Assembly: GCA_023212725.1 (NCBI GenBank)
Contig: JALBYF010000024.1
Coordinates: forward strand, 62,001-126,000
Direction: 5' to 3'
DNA length: 64,000 nucleotides
Origin: Tranzscheliella williamsii
Lineage: Eukaryota; Basidiomycota; Ustilaginomycetes; Ustilaginales; Ustilaginaceae
Of the stretch, positions 41,469 to 51,423 are shown one piece after another. The notes below the pieces were generated by a model, which ran no database searches, had not been told where the DNA came from, and saw only the letters and a list, made by a program, of their open reading frames with translations. The position numbers and the translations under genes were made by a program. Position 1 is the first letter of the stretch. Each line of letters begins with the position of its first letter.

Positions 41469-41640
41469 GCCATCCCCGCCGTACCGCGCCCGCTTTCGAA
41501 TGCCTGTACTTACTCACAGTCGCACAGCGTTGACCCGTTGCCACTGCTGCCACGTGCGTGTTTGCATAAAGTGGTGTGATGGGCGCTTGATGCGCAGCTA
41601 TGGTTACAAAAACGAGCGGGGAGGGGGGGGTTTGCGGATG

Positions 41641-44600
41641 CTACTGTCTTCTCTTCCCGGGACGTGCCGCGGCGTCGTAGCGGCAGAGGAGCCAGCTGAG
41701 GTAGGCGAGGTCGTGGATGCGGTTGTACCGGACGAGGCGGTGGTGGAGGAGCTGGGTGTCGAGGAACGAGAGAGTGGGGCGAGCGGAGAGGGGGCGGGTG
41801 TGGGTGTCGTGCGGGGGGGTCACGGCGGGGGAGCGCGGGGGTTCGGTGGGGTGGCGGGTGGCGAGGGCCCTCAGTGTTGCGAGCGCCTTGTGGGCGACGG
41901 GCAGCGGGGAGAGGTCCAGCCGTGCGACCGCGAGTGCATCGGTGCGGTCCACGCGTGGCGCGCCGGCACCACGCGCCTCCGCCGGCGCGCGCACTCCGCT
42001 GCGCTTGCCGGGCAGTGCCGCAGGATACACCGCCGCAAACTGCCGCAGCACCCCCATCGCCGTGTCCAGCCCCGGCTCTCCAGCTACCAGGTTAGCGCGG
42101 CCCGCAGTATCGGTGTCAACCGACGTGGGCGACGCATGGACGTTCTTGGCCCAGAAGTGGATGTAGGCTGTCCAGCACTTCTTGACCTGGCTAGCATCGA
42201 GCGCTTCTGGCGCGTTATCGGCGTCGCCAGCCCCTGCCTCGCTGGCCTCGTCCGAGTACACGCGGAAAGCTTGCCAGATGTGCTGCACTGCTGCGAGCGC
42301 GCCGCTGGCGCCGTGCTCGGCCACGACAGGGAGCTCACAGGTGGCCTCGAGCAGGATCCGGAAGGTGTGCTCGTTGGGCGTCAGACCGAGCTTGGCCAAC
42401 AACGCATCCTCCAGCGCATGGTCGGCGGTGTCGCGGTAAGGCTGCGGGGCAAGAACGCCCTGCAACACGGCCGGCTTGAGGTGCGCAGGCAGGTGCGCAG
42501 CAAGCACCGTCAGGTAGGCATTCACCAGGCGCAGGCCAGGGCGCACCGCACCAAGCGGCCCCTCCAGCGCGGTCCCATCGGCCATAACTTGCGGCTGGTC
42601 CGCCAGGACCCGTGCGAACAGCGACCGTGCCTCCGCGATCAGGTCCGAAGCCGTCTGCGGCACCAGTGCGCTGAAGATCTGGGCCGCTTCCTCCGCCGTC
42701 GTCTCCTCCGCCGGGCCGCTGACCTCGGTTGTCGCTGGGCCTGACCCCACTTCGGTCCCGGGCGACTCGCTGGAGACCGTTGCCACTGTGTTCTCCACCT
42801 GCGAGGCGGCTTCTTGCGCTGCAGGATGGGAGGAGTCCGCCGTGGCGTCATGCTGAGCAGGGCCTGCGACCACCTTCATCCCTCCGCGCTTGACAGGCGG
42901 GCTGTAGGAGGCGTAGGTGTGGAAGATGTGGCATAGCGTCTCTTCGTTCGGCCGCTTGGAGAGCATCTCTACGGTCTGGGCGCGGCTGATGCTCGCCCTG
43001 ACATCTGGATCGAAGAGCGGGGTAGTAGTCCTGATCATCTCGGCGAGCACCCAACGGGCTCGCGGCAGGTCCCTGTTGCGAGCACAACCCTGCAGGAGAG
43101 CATTGAAGGTGTACCGGTCCGGTGCGAACCTCATAAGGCCTGCGGCTGAGGCATCTGCCCGCACGGTCTCCAGCTCGACCATCTCGCGGAGGAGCCGGAA
43201 GGCGTCCAAGTAGAAGTCCTTTCGGCGGGCGCACGCTAGGATCAGATTGTTGTAGACCTCGGCGTTCGGTCGGACGCTGTACCGGGTCGTCATCTCCCGG
43301 AACAGATCGAGAGCGCGCTCGGCCTCGCTGATCCTTTGCGCCCCCGAGCTGCCTGCGTTAGCCTGCTCTACCGCGGCACTCGAGAGAGAAGAAAAGCCGT
43401 TGGCAGGGTCGTCGATCTCCTGTGGCTGCGGCACGCCTTTGGCACAGGCACGGATCATGAGCGCATAAAGAGGTGCGTCAGGAACGGGATGCGAGTGCAG
43501 ACGCATGTGGTAGAACAAGTTCCACGCCAAGCTCTGCAACTCTGGCCGTTCTACCACCTTTGTTCCGCCCCCGACGACCTTAAGCGGGACGGGATCCAAC
43601 AGCCGATCGATGACCATAGTGTACGTAGCCATCGAGGCAGGACGGCCTTGCTCTTCGAGCGAATTGAGCAGCTCGAATGCTTTCGAAAACTGGGCCGAGG
43701 TGACGTAGGCTTTGGCAAGGCTGTGATAGGTGTGGTTGTCTGGCGTGAGGTCCACGGAGTCAAGCCAAGAGAACATTTTCTGGCACTGGTCGACATCACC
43801 TCGGCTGGCATAAACGTCGAGCACGTCATTGTAGAGAGATAACGGCGCTGGCAAATAGCCTGACCGCTGCATGAGCGTCCAAACACGGTTTAGTGATGTT
43901 GAGTCGTCAGCACGCGCAGAGGCAACAGCAAGCGCCGTCCACTCGTCCATAGAGGCTACACCGAGCGGGAGAGACGGCTTTGGCTGCAAGACATCCTCGA
44001 CTACCGCAGATTCCGCTTCAGCGCTAGGGTTCTGCTCCGGTGCGGAAGTCGGTGCTGAGTCGACACTCTTCCTAGTGATCAAACGTTCGATCGAATCCAG
44101 CATGAAATTCCTCGACTCGACACCGGCCAGGTCCTGCAGCATGGCCTCAGCCTTTGCCCCTAGCATCAAGGTAGTTGTCGGGCCTGCAGTATCCGCTTCG
44201 TTAAGCGTGCCTGACCGCGAGCGTTCGGGTTCGCCCGGTATCAAGGCTTTCCTGTCGAGTCGCAAAGGCTGAAACTCGGGCACCTGGTTTTCCAGGCATT
44301 CCGTGCTATCGACAGTGGTCTCGGGGTCGACATTCTTGTCTGGATCGGTAGCGCCAGGCGGCAAACGATAGTCGTGGCTTTGAAGAATTGCAGCTATTCT
44401 ACCCGCCAGATTCGACTTGAGGGCGTCCAGCGAGTCTTCCTCCTTTGCGGACGGCGAGTTGGAGGTCTGCACGATGGCAAGACGGGCGAAGAGCTGCTGC
44501 AAGCGGAGTTCGAGCCTCTCCTCGTGCGGCAGGGCTGCAAAGTCGATGGATCCGAGATTCGGCGGATCTTGCTCGGGTTCATCGTGTTGCTGCAGTGATG

Positions 44601-45492
44601 CTGGATCACCGGATGGCAAGGATGCCTTCGGAAGCGAAGGAGGCAGGAGAATTTTAGCTCTCTCCCGCGCCTGGATCAACTTCTGCTGTAGATGCGTCGA
44701 CGCCTGCTTTCTTGCTTCCTCGGCGGTTGAAGGAGGCAGACCAGCGAAGCTCTGGCCGTGGTCGAGCTGTCTTCGTCCCCTATGACGGGAGGTGCCCAGC
44801 ACGGCGCGCTCGCGACGGCTGTCCTGAAGCTTTGCAAGCCTCGAGTCCTCTGCGGACGGGCGTGGCGGGAGCATGAGGGCCTGGTAGAGCTCGTCGAGGG
44901 TGTGGTCGTCGAGCTCGGGAAGGTTCTCGGTCGCCTGTTTGGCCTTGTTCTTCTTTTCCACCTTTTCGAGCTCGTCGCCGAGCTCCCTGAGTTCGCGCTT
45001 GAGGAGTGCTTCCTGTTGGGACAGCGTCAGGCGTTCGCCCTTGGGGCCGGTGCGTGCCATGTATTGGCGGAGGTTTTCCTCGACGTCCTGTTCTATTGGG
45101 TCTCTACGCGCAGAGGCTGGGTGGGAAGCACGGGGATGGTGGCCTTCCTTCTCGCGTCTGCGGAGCACGCGCTCCTCTTGGCGCATGGAGCGCATACGCG
45201 CCTTCTCTCGACCCGCCTGCTTCCTGTGTGCGCTGACGTTGGATGGGAGCGAGCAGTGGAAGCCGACAGGCGGTGTCGATGAGAACGCTCTCGACTGCAG
45301 CTGCAGGCTGCCAGTGGCAGCTGTTGGTCGCTGGAGCCAAGCGCGCATGTGCGCAGTTGGCTTCGACGGCCCGGCAACACTCTGCGCAGCAGCCTGCGCG
45401 GCCGCCTCCGTCCACCAGTCGGCCGAGCCGCAGCGCCGGTGTCCGCCTGCTCCCGCGCCCCTCGCTATCGCCGAGAATCCTGAGCTCGCCAT
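41641..45492 (-). CDS. Pentatricopeptide repeat (PPR) protein, probably mitochondrial
   Basis: A 1283-aa protein starting at ATG 45492. PPR proteins bind organellar RNA and act in its processing, stability or translation. The first 130 residues are basic and Arg/Ala/Ser-rich, with RAFSSTPPV, a common presequence end in fungi. Charged, disordered stretches follow to about residue 520. PPR-type helical pairs occur from about 540 (SLYNDVLDVYASRGDVDQCQ, TYHSLAKAYVTSAQFSKAFE, ATYTMVIDRLLD) and again about 740-830 (VYNNLILACARRKDF, RYTFNALLQGCARNRDLPRA). A Thr/Glu-rich insertion interrupts the array near 880-940, and the C-terminus ends LSWLLCRYDAAARPGKRR. No SMR or other catalytic domain is visible. 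The orthologue is not identified. Confidence 0.85.
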   Translation of the reverse strand: MASSGFSAIARGAGAGGHRRCGSADWWTEAAAQAAAQSVAGPSKPTAHMRAWLQRPTAATGSLQLQSRAFSSTPPVGFHCSLPSNVSAHRKQAGREKARMRSMRQEERVLRRREKEGHHPRASHPASARRDPIEQDVEENLRQYMARTGPKGERLTLSQQEALLKRELRELGDELEKVEKKNKAKQATENLPELDDHTLDELYQALMLPPRPSAEDSRLAKLQDSRRERAVLGTSRHRGRRQLDHGQSFAGLPPSTAEEARKQASTHLQQKLIQARERAKILLPPSLPKASLPSGDPASLQQHDEPEQDPPNLGSIDFAALPHEERLELRLQQLFARLAIVQTSNSPSAKEEDSLDALKSNLAGRIAAILQSHDYRLPPGATDPDKNVDPETTVDSTECLENQVPEFQPLRLDRKALIPGEPERSRSGTLNEADTAGPTTTLMLGAKAEAMLQDLAGVESRNFMLDSIERLITRKSVDSAPTSAPEQNPSAEAESAVVEDVLQPKPSLPLGVASMDEWTALAVASARADDSTSLNRVWTLMQRSGYLPAPLSLYNDVLDVYASRGDVDQCQKMFSWLDSVDLTPDNHTYHSLAKAYVTSAQFSKAFELLNSLEEQGRPASMATYTMVIDRLLDPVPLKVVGGGTKVVERPELQSLAWNLFYHMRLHSHPVPDAPLYALMIRACAKGVPQPQEIDDPANGFSSLSSAAVEQANAGSSGAQRISEAERALDLFREMTTRYSVRPNAEVYNNLILACARRKDFYLDAFRLLREMVELETVRADASAAGLMRFAPDRYTFNALLQGCARNRDLPRARWVLAEMIRTTTPLFDPDVRASISRAQTVEMLSKRPNEETLCHIFHTYASYSPPVKRGGMKVVAGPAQHDATADSSHPAAQEAASQVENTVATVSSESPGTEVGSGPATTEVSGPAEETTAEEAAQIFSALVPQTASDLIAEARSLFARVLADQPQVMADGTALEGPLGAVRPGLRLVNAYLTVLAAHLPAHLKPAVLQGVLAPQPYRDTADHALEDALLAKLGLTPNEHTFRILLEATCELPVVAEHGASGALAAVQHIWQAFRVYSDEASEAGAGDADNAPEALDASQVKKCWTAYIHFWAKNVHASPTSVDTDTAGRANLVAGEPGLDTAMGVLRQFAAVYPAALPGKRSGVRAPAEARGAGAPRVDRTDALAVARLDLSPLPVAHKALATLRALATRHPTEPPRSPAVTPPHDTHTRPLSARPTLSFLDTQLLHHRLVRYNRIHDLAYLSWLLCRYDAAARPGKRRQ

Positions 45493-45906
45493 CCTCTCAG
45501 CCAGTCGGCTCGCGTCCGACAGAGATACTGATCTAGTGCACCGCCCGACGTGACAATGTGAAATGCAAGCGTATGGTTAATCTGGAAGGAAAGGCGTCCG
45601 CTCTTCTTCCCACGCACTTACACTCAAAACTCACATCTCGAAATTTTCTAAGCGGTCACAGATCGGATCTGCCTCCACAGCCCGACTTCCGACTATCCCA
45701 GTCACACAACTCAGCAGCCATTCGTGATTTCGCCAACAGAGACATAGAATGTGAGTGTAGTGGGAGTATGTACTGTAAATGCTTCCCATATAGCGTCACA
45801 AGAAGCGACCACGTTGACAGACGCGGCCGAGCCGATTCCCGCAATGGAGTGCCTTTTGTGCAAATTACATGCCGCTAGGCTGACAAAATGGAAAATGAAA
45901 GCAAGG
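45493..45906. other. Intergenic, promoter of the PPR gene and 3' UTR of the ABC transporter gene
   Basis: I see no gene or repeat of note in these 414 bp. Confidence 0.4.
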
Positions 45907-48246
45907 CTATGCCTGGAGGAGCGAGCGTTTCTCGAGTACGGGCGAGGCAGGCTGGGAGGCGACACGCTCGCGTTTGGCTTCCTTGAGAGCATCGAGGCGT
46001 TCCTGCCAGCGCGTTACCTGCAGGAGCTTCTGCTCGAGCGCCTGCTTCTCCTCCTGCAGCGCCAGGCGCTTCTCGGCGTCGAGCTCGGTGAAGACGTAGC
46101 CGCCCTGTCCGTCGTACTGCAGCACGTAGCTGTGGTACTTCCAGAGCGACGGGCGGTGCGAGACGGTCAGCATGGTGATGCCGAGCTCCGTGGCGTGGTC
46201 GTACATGATCTTTTCAATGTCCAGCGTGACCGCCGAGGTGCACTCGTCCAGAATCGCGTAGCGCGGCTTGTGGTAGAAGAGCCGTGCCATGGCGATCCGC
46301 TGCTTGTCACCGCCAGACAGCGCGTCGCGCCATTCTCGCTGCACGTCCCAGCCGCCTTCTCGTGCGACAATGTGCTCGATTTGGAGAACACCAAGGATGT
46401 CCAGCAAATCTTCGTCTGTCTTACCGCGTGCCCGCATCTCCTGTACGGTGTGTGGGTAGATGATCTGGTCTCGCAGTGTGCCCAGCGAAAGGTAGGGTCG
46501 CTGAGGGATGTAGGTGAATTCCGACGTGGGAGGCTTCTTCACCGTGCCGCCGTAGACCGGCCAGAGCCCACCCAAAATGCGGAAGAGAGAACTCTTGCCA
46601 CATCCGTTCGGTCCGATAATGAGCGTGTGCTGGCCAGGTTTGACGTAAAAGCTGAGCTTGGGTACCAGGATGTCGCCATTGGGACTGACGATGGGCACAT
46701 CCTTGAACTCGACAGCCGCAGCCTCGGAGAGGTCTTCCTCGATGACCCCCCTGCCCTGCAGCACCTGTGCATTGGAATCGATCGAAGCGGATGAGACGAG
46801 CTTCTTGTCGTATTTGCCCGCCTTGACGGCATCCATCGTGTCTAGCAGTCCAGAGACTCGAGCCGTGTAACCAGCCAGCTCAGAGATCTCCTTGTAGGAA
46901 TACATTACCCGACCAAACGCGTCCGACGAAGACAATAACAGTCGCCTGTTGGTGACAAACGACTCGGTCCTGGAACCAAAGTCAAGCGCCTTGCCGGAAC
47001 CGGGCATCCGTGCAAAGACGGGAACAGCGCAGATACAAAGACCAAGAGCTCCCCAGAGCCACTTGATGATGCCCTCCTCGGTCATGCCGTGGATGATGCG
47101 GATCTGGTAGACGCGGTTGACGTGCTTGATGAGAGAAAAGTAGGCCCGCTCGATCACGTTCTGCTCAGCTGCCTGGCCACGGAAAAGGGCAACCTCTTCG
47201 GCGTTTTCGATCAGACGAGAGTGATGGAAACGGAACTCTCCTTCCAGCTGCTGTTCAGTGGCTGCGTACTGGCCAAAGGGCGGTGTCAACTTCCGAAGTA
47301 GCGACGCCGAGGCAGAAACGAGAAGGTTGATTCCGATCAGAGCCTCAGCACCGACCCTTCCGCTGAGCTGGTAGTTGTAGAGACAGACGTCCAGAATCGG
47401 CTTGGCAAAGTTGCTATAAATCTCGGCGAGCGATTTGCTGAATTTGGCAACGTCGACGGTGATCAGCTGATCGGCGTTCTTGATGCGGTCGTCCAGGTTG
47501 CCGAGCTTGTAGAAGGTCATGTCGGTCAGGTAGTCGTCGTGCACCTTCTTCGTGAGACGACTGCGGTAGGCAAGAGCAAGCTTGGACTGAAGGAATTCAA
47601 TCATCGAGTTGGTGTAGGTAGCTGGAATAGCGACAGCCATCCACCAAAGAATACCGGTGATGAACTGGCGGGTCTGCGATCGGACCAGGGCTGAAACGAT
47701 TCTGCCGTCCAACTCGGCCACATAAAGAGACAGCATCGTCCTTAGGACGAGGAAACATGTGTGAAGCATCAACAGCCCGGCTTCCTTCGACCTCCAGCCA
47801 GGGACAACAATCCTGAGGATGCGCTTCAAACGCTCAAAGAAGACGGCATCCACTTCCACTCTCGGGCCCTTCGACTTTTTGCCTTTTCTGCCGCCGCGTC
47901 CTTTCGACGGTCCCTCGTCGTAGTCGACCACAGCCGCTTGCTGCTTCTCCTTGGATGCGGGATCGTCGCCTGCCTGGGGCTGGCCCTGGCCATCCTTTTT
48001 CGCTAGGGCACCCGCCTTTGCGCTTGCCTCGTCCTGCCTACTCAGCGCCTTTTTCGGCTTCTTTTTGCTCTGACCACGTAAGGTACGGGTGACAGTGTGC
48101 AAGATGAAGAGGATGTAGCCGATCCGAAGGAAACGCTGGATGGCAGCATGGTTGCGGCGATAAGCCATGAAGAAATTGATGCCGTGTGTCATGCCCTTCA
48201 TCTTGAGATCGTCCAGCAGCGGACGCAGCCTAGATTGGACATGCAT
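45907..48246 (-). CDS. Peroxisomal half-size ABC transporter (ABCD family, PXA1/PXA2-like)
   Basis: Yeast Pxa1 and Pxa2 form a heterodimer that imports long-chain acyl-CoA into peroxisomes for beta-oxidation. The product is 779 aa from ATG 48246. The frame extends to 48558, but its first codon there is TTG, so the extra 104 residues are unlikely unless an upstream exon exists. The transmembrane domain (about 40-440) contains [18 protein letters not shown], the loop-1 helix [17 protein letters not shown] and the EAA-like [15 protein letters not shown], all typical of ABCD proteins. The nucleotide-binding domain has Walker [12 protein letters not shown]-loop [19 protein letters not shown], signature LSGGDKQR, Walker [12 protein letters not shown] and switch [12 protein letters not shown] coiled C-terminal tail follows. 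I cannot decide between PXA1 and PXA2. Confidence 0.93.
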   Translation of the reverse strand: MHVQSRLRPLLDDLKMKGMTHGINFFMAYRRNHAAIQRFLRIGYILFILHTVTRTLRGQSKKKPKKALSRQDEASAKAGALAKKDGQGQPQAGDDPASKEKQQAAVVDYDEGPSKGRGGRKGKKSKGPRVEVDAVFFERLKRILRIVVPGWRSKEAGLLMLHTCFLVLRTMLSLYVAELDGRIVSALVRSQTRQFITGILWWMAVAIPATYTNSMIEFLQSKLALAYRSRLTKKVHDDYLTDMTFYKLGNLDDRIKNADQLITVDVAKFSKSLAEIYSNFAKPILDVCLYNYQLSGRVGAEALIGINLLVSASASLLRKLTPPFGQYAATEQQLEGEFRFHHSRLIENAEEVALFRGQAAEQNVIERAYFSLIKHVNRVYQIRIIHGMTEEGIIKWLWGALGLCICAVPVFARMPGSGKALDFGSRTESFVTNRRLLLSSSDAFGRVMYSYKEISELAGYTARVSGLLDTMDAVKAGKYDKKLVSSASIDSNAQVLQGRGVIEEDLSEAAAVEFKDVPIVSPNGDILVPKLSFYVKPGQHTLIIGPNGCGKSSLFRILGGLWPVYGGTVKKPPTSEFTYIPQRPYLSLGTLRDQIIYPHTVQEMRARGKTDEDLLDILGVLQIEHIVAREGGWDVQREWRDALSGGDKQRIAMARLFYHKPRYAILDECTSAVTLDIEKIMYDHATELGITMLTVSHRPSLWKYHSYVLQYDGQGGYVFTELDAEKRLALQEEKQALEQKLLQVTRWQERLDALKEAKRERVASQPASPVLEKRSLLQA

Positions 48247-48854
48247 CTTGCCGAAATTCCGCGGTGCGATCAACAGGAGAGAAGGTAACGCCGGCACCAG
48301 TGCGCGCTGCTGGCTGCAACAGCTCGAAAGTCGCTCTTCGAAAGTTCGTGGCAGATGACGGAGCAAAAGCCAGCGCGATGTGGCTATGCTGTGCGACGCA
48401 GAGTAAGCAGGCCAAGCTCGGCTTGTGGTGCTGTCGATGGCGGATGGTACAGTGGTCGAGAGAGCGGCACAGAGGGGACCGGGACGAAGGTAGGCTGAAC
48501 AGACGACACGAACTTCAGTGCAAGGTGGAAGAGACTCACTCTGATGCCTGTCGCTCAAGGCAGACCGCTAGGCAGAGATTGGTGAGCGCGTGGGACGTGT
48601 GAAAGTGCCGGCCCGCTCAATAATCAGAGCCTGAACCGGAGGCAAAGCGGCGTCTCGCGCGTGCGCCTGGCAATTGAGCTAATGACCCGGCCGACCCCAT
48701 TCCAACATCGGCTAGATCGGGCTTTGCAATCGGCGATGACGTTTCGAAACGCAATCTGGCTTAAATGTTACCTTCAGCTGCTTTGCCATGGTTCAGCTGC
48801 GACGACCACTGTGATCATACGCCTCGCATTGCGTATCTAGGCGGCGTTGTCAGA
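48247..48854. promoter_or_regulatory. Divergent promoter of the ABC transporter and TFIIE-beta genes
   Basis: These 608 bp separate the two start codons. An open frame from the ABC gene runs to 48558 without an ATG. I see no other distinct motif or gene. Confidence 0.4.
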
Positions 48855-49696
48855 ATGAGCACCATATACAGCCAGCCGGCGAACACGGGGTCGGGGATCC
48901 ACGAGAACACGCAGCTGGCGTCGGCGATCGATGCGCTCAAGTCGCACGTTAATCCGGTGCGGCTGGAGGATTTTGCGCTGTCGCAGGGGCTGCCGGGGCT
49001 GCTGGATGGGAACAGTCGACTGTTCCGGCGGTTTAGTGCGCATGAGCGGGTGATGTATGATGGCAAGACGGATTTGTGGATGTACAAGCCGGACTATGAG
49101 CTGCACACGCCGGCGGACGTGGTGGCGCTGCTGCGCGAGCGCTACCTGCATCCGGGCAACGGCGCGCGCAACTCGTCCGCCGCCGGCATGAAGCTCTCCG
49201 AGCTGCGCGAGAGCTACCCTGCCGCAAGAGAGGCGGTCGAGGAGCTCGCCAAGGTCGAGCCCAGGCACGACAGAGAGGTCCTCGTCCTCCGCGGCCAGCG
49301 CGACGCCGCCATCAAGCAGGTCTTCTGGAACCCACTCCGCGGCGAAGACGCCAAAGGCGTCGACGACGGTATGTATTCCCGCTGCCCCCACCAACCCTTC
49401 CCCACCCCCGTGCCATGTGCATCCCCCGCTCACCGCCCGCTCCACCCCTTGCCCGAACAGAGTTCAAAGAGCTGTGGCACGAGCTCAAGGTCCCGGATCT
49501 CGTCGACCTGCCCAAAGAGCTCGAGCAGGAAGGTCTCTCCACCACCGAGATGCTCGACAACCCCCTCTCCGCCGCACAGATGGCCGCCAACGGCAAGAGC
49601 AAGAAGAAGAAAAAGGGCGCAGGCGCACGCCGCTTCAAGCTGCAGAATACGCACTTGGAAGGCGTCGACCTCTCCCAAGACTTTGTCCGGCCCTGA
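48855..49696 (+). CDS. TFA2: Transcription initiation factor TFIIE subunit beta, two exons
   Basis: TFIIE beta recruits and regulates TFIIH and stabilises open DNA in the RNA polymerase II preinitiation complex. The exons are 48855-49368 and 49461-49696. The 92-bp intron has the donor GTATGT and the acceptor AACAG, in phase 1, and joins DD|E. The product is 249 aa, a little shorter than yeast Tfa2 (about 330) or the human subunit (about 290). Tandem winged-helix regions are visible: LWMYKPDYELHTPADVVALL, then LSELRESYP and VLRGQRDAAIKQVFWNP. After the junction comes FKELWHELKVPDLVDLPKEL, a close family match. The C-terminus is Lys-rich (SKKKKKGAGARRFKLQ), likely DNA contacting. Start ATG 48855 (AGAATGAGC). 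Confidence 0.9.
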
Positions 49697-50023
49697 TCGC
49701 CCTTCCCTTCCGTGCCAGCGCGGAGCATCCTACGGCATATATACCACCCAACGCCCTTCTACCGTTGCCTCCCTCACTGCTAATGTATTTTTACGCATCT
49801 CTCAACTCGGCTCATGTAGGCTCTGAGAGCCTGGTGCGAGCACTCGTAGTGGAGCAGAATGGTCTAGTGTTTGTGTTTGACACGCTGACAGCAGAGCGCG
49901 AACGGAGGTAGGATGGGCTCCGGGCGGAGTAGACTAGCGACGTAACAGGCGCGTATGCTCGTGCAGAGCTACAACGGTGTGAGACAGCCGTAGAGTAAGA
50001 TCGGAGCAAAACAGGCAGACCGA

Positions 50024-50886
50024 TTACGACCGGCCGAGGGCGGCCTGGAGGGCGGTGTAGACTTCGATCTCGATCTCGGCCTCAGCCTTGGCCTCGGCAG
50101 ACGAGGAGGAGGAAGCGACACGCTGCGCCTCGGAGAGGGCGGATCGGATCGCCTCGGGAGAGAAATCCTCGAGAGGGTAGGCCTCGATAGCATTGACGAC
50201 GAGTTTGTTGTTAGGGTGGACGGTAGCAAAGCCGCCAGAGACAAACCACTTCTTCGCACCGCTGGACTCGACGACTTCGATCACGCCCGGTCGGAGCTCC
50301 TCAACGGAGGGCACGTGCGAAGCGAGGATACCCATGTCTCCGGTCGAGGAGGCAATGTTGACCTGAGTAACCTCGGAAGAGTTGTACAGAGCCTGCAACG
50401 CAGAAAACACAAAGGAGCAGATACGCATGGAGTTAGCATTGGCATGTCCGCCTTGTTCTGCAAGTAGACGACACCAGCCGTGACGAAGCACTCCAATCTG
50501 CGACCCATCGCCGCATCCTGTTCATATCCTACATGCCCGCTCCTCCCCTATGATCTGTGTAGCTGCATCGAGATCGTACGCTCCTCCTCCAGCGCGAAGG
50601 CGAGCGTGGTTCCACTGTCCAGGCTGCCGTCTGCTGCCCTAGCCTCTCCTGGCATATTCGCACCGTGTGGTGCCGTCTACTGCAATGTTTCCCTTCTGTG
50701 CATCTGCATGCTGCGACGAGGCTGCAGCGTGCACGTGGGTGATCTTACCTCGTGGGGAAGGATGAAGGAGAGCTTCAGCTTGTCGCTGACGGCCTCGGCG
50801 TAGCCTCGACGCGCGCCGAGCTGGGCGAGCGGGGAGGGAGCCTTGGTGGCGCGGAGCGCGGATCGAAGGGCGGTACGGGCAATCAT
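50024..50886 (-). CDS. ATP16: Mitochondrial ATP synthase F1 delta subunit, two exons
   Basis: The delta subunit (homologue of bacterial epsilon) is part of the F1 central stalk. The exons are 50749-50886 and 50024-50392. The intron is 356 bp, with GTAAGATC and GTTGCAG ends, in phase 0. The product is 168 aa. The N-terminus MIARTALRSALRATKAP ending near RRGYAEAVSD is a clear presequence. The mature part shows KLKLSFILPHE joined to ALYNSSEVTQVNIASSTGDM, then GILASHVPSVEELRPGVIEV, KWFVSGGFATVHPNNKLVV, and the C-terminal helices with PLEDFSPEAIRSALSEA. Every family block is present in order. The intron is the longest found in the window. Confidence 0.95.
50393..50748 (-). other. ATP16: 356-bp intron of ATP16
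   Basis: Donor GTAAGATC and acceptor TTCTGCGTTGCAG. It is three to five times longer than most other introns in the window. I looked for C/D-box snoRNA motifs in it and found no convincing pair. Confidence 0.8.
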
Positions 50887-51423
50887 GATGGCTGTCGAGG
50901 AAGTATGGACGCAGGGAAGGGATCTGGTGACGGTGGGTTAAAAGAAGCAATCTCGCTGTCGGTCAAGGCGGGTGCGGATGTGGTTGATGGCCAGACGGCG
51001 ACAACGCAAGCTTGGATTCCATCAGCGATCTTGCTTTGGAAGAAATTGAAGCTTGGGCCTCTGTTACATAGACGTTGTATTGCCCTCGTTTTAGTCAAGG
51101 CGGAAAACGGAAAACCGTAATTAGAGATCCTCAAAACGATGAAATGACTGCTTCCAGCACCGATCATCTCCAAATGGGAGCGGATAAGTCAGCTACAATT
51201 AGGAACTTGGTCGGACGCATCCGGCTCGCAATCTCGTGCGACATAGTATCGCTGCTCGCTGTTAGACTTTGGAACCCAGCAACACCATCTCTCACAGCCT
51301 ACCTGACATCACCCCTCACAGCCAGCTGAATCAAGCATGCGCTTGGTTACAGAGACGCACAAGGAGAGGCACGCCGAAGTGGTGAGTGTGGAAAGTTGAT
51401 ATTCGGTAACAGCAATGTGCAGC

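Noticed and set aside
48247..48558. Extra 104 N-terminal residues for the ABC transporter
   Set aside because: The extension begins with TTG and has no ATG or family similarity. The ATG at 48246 is the first credible start.
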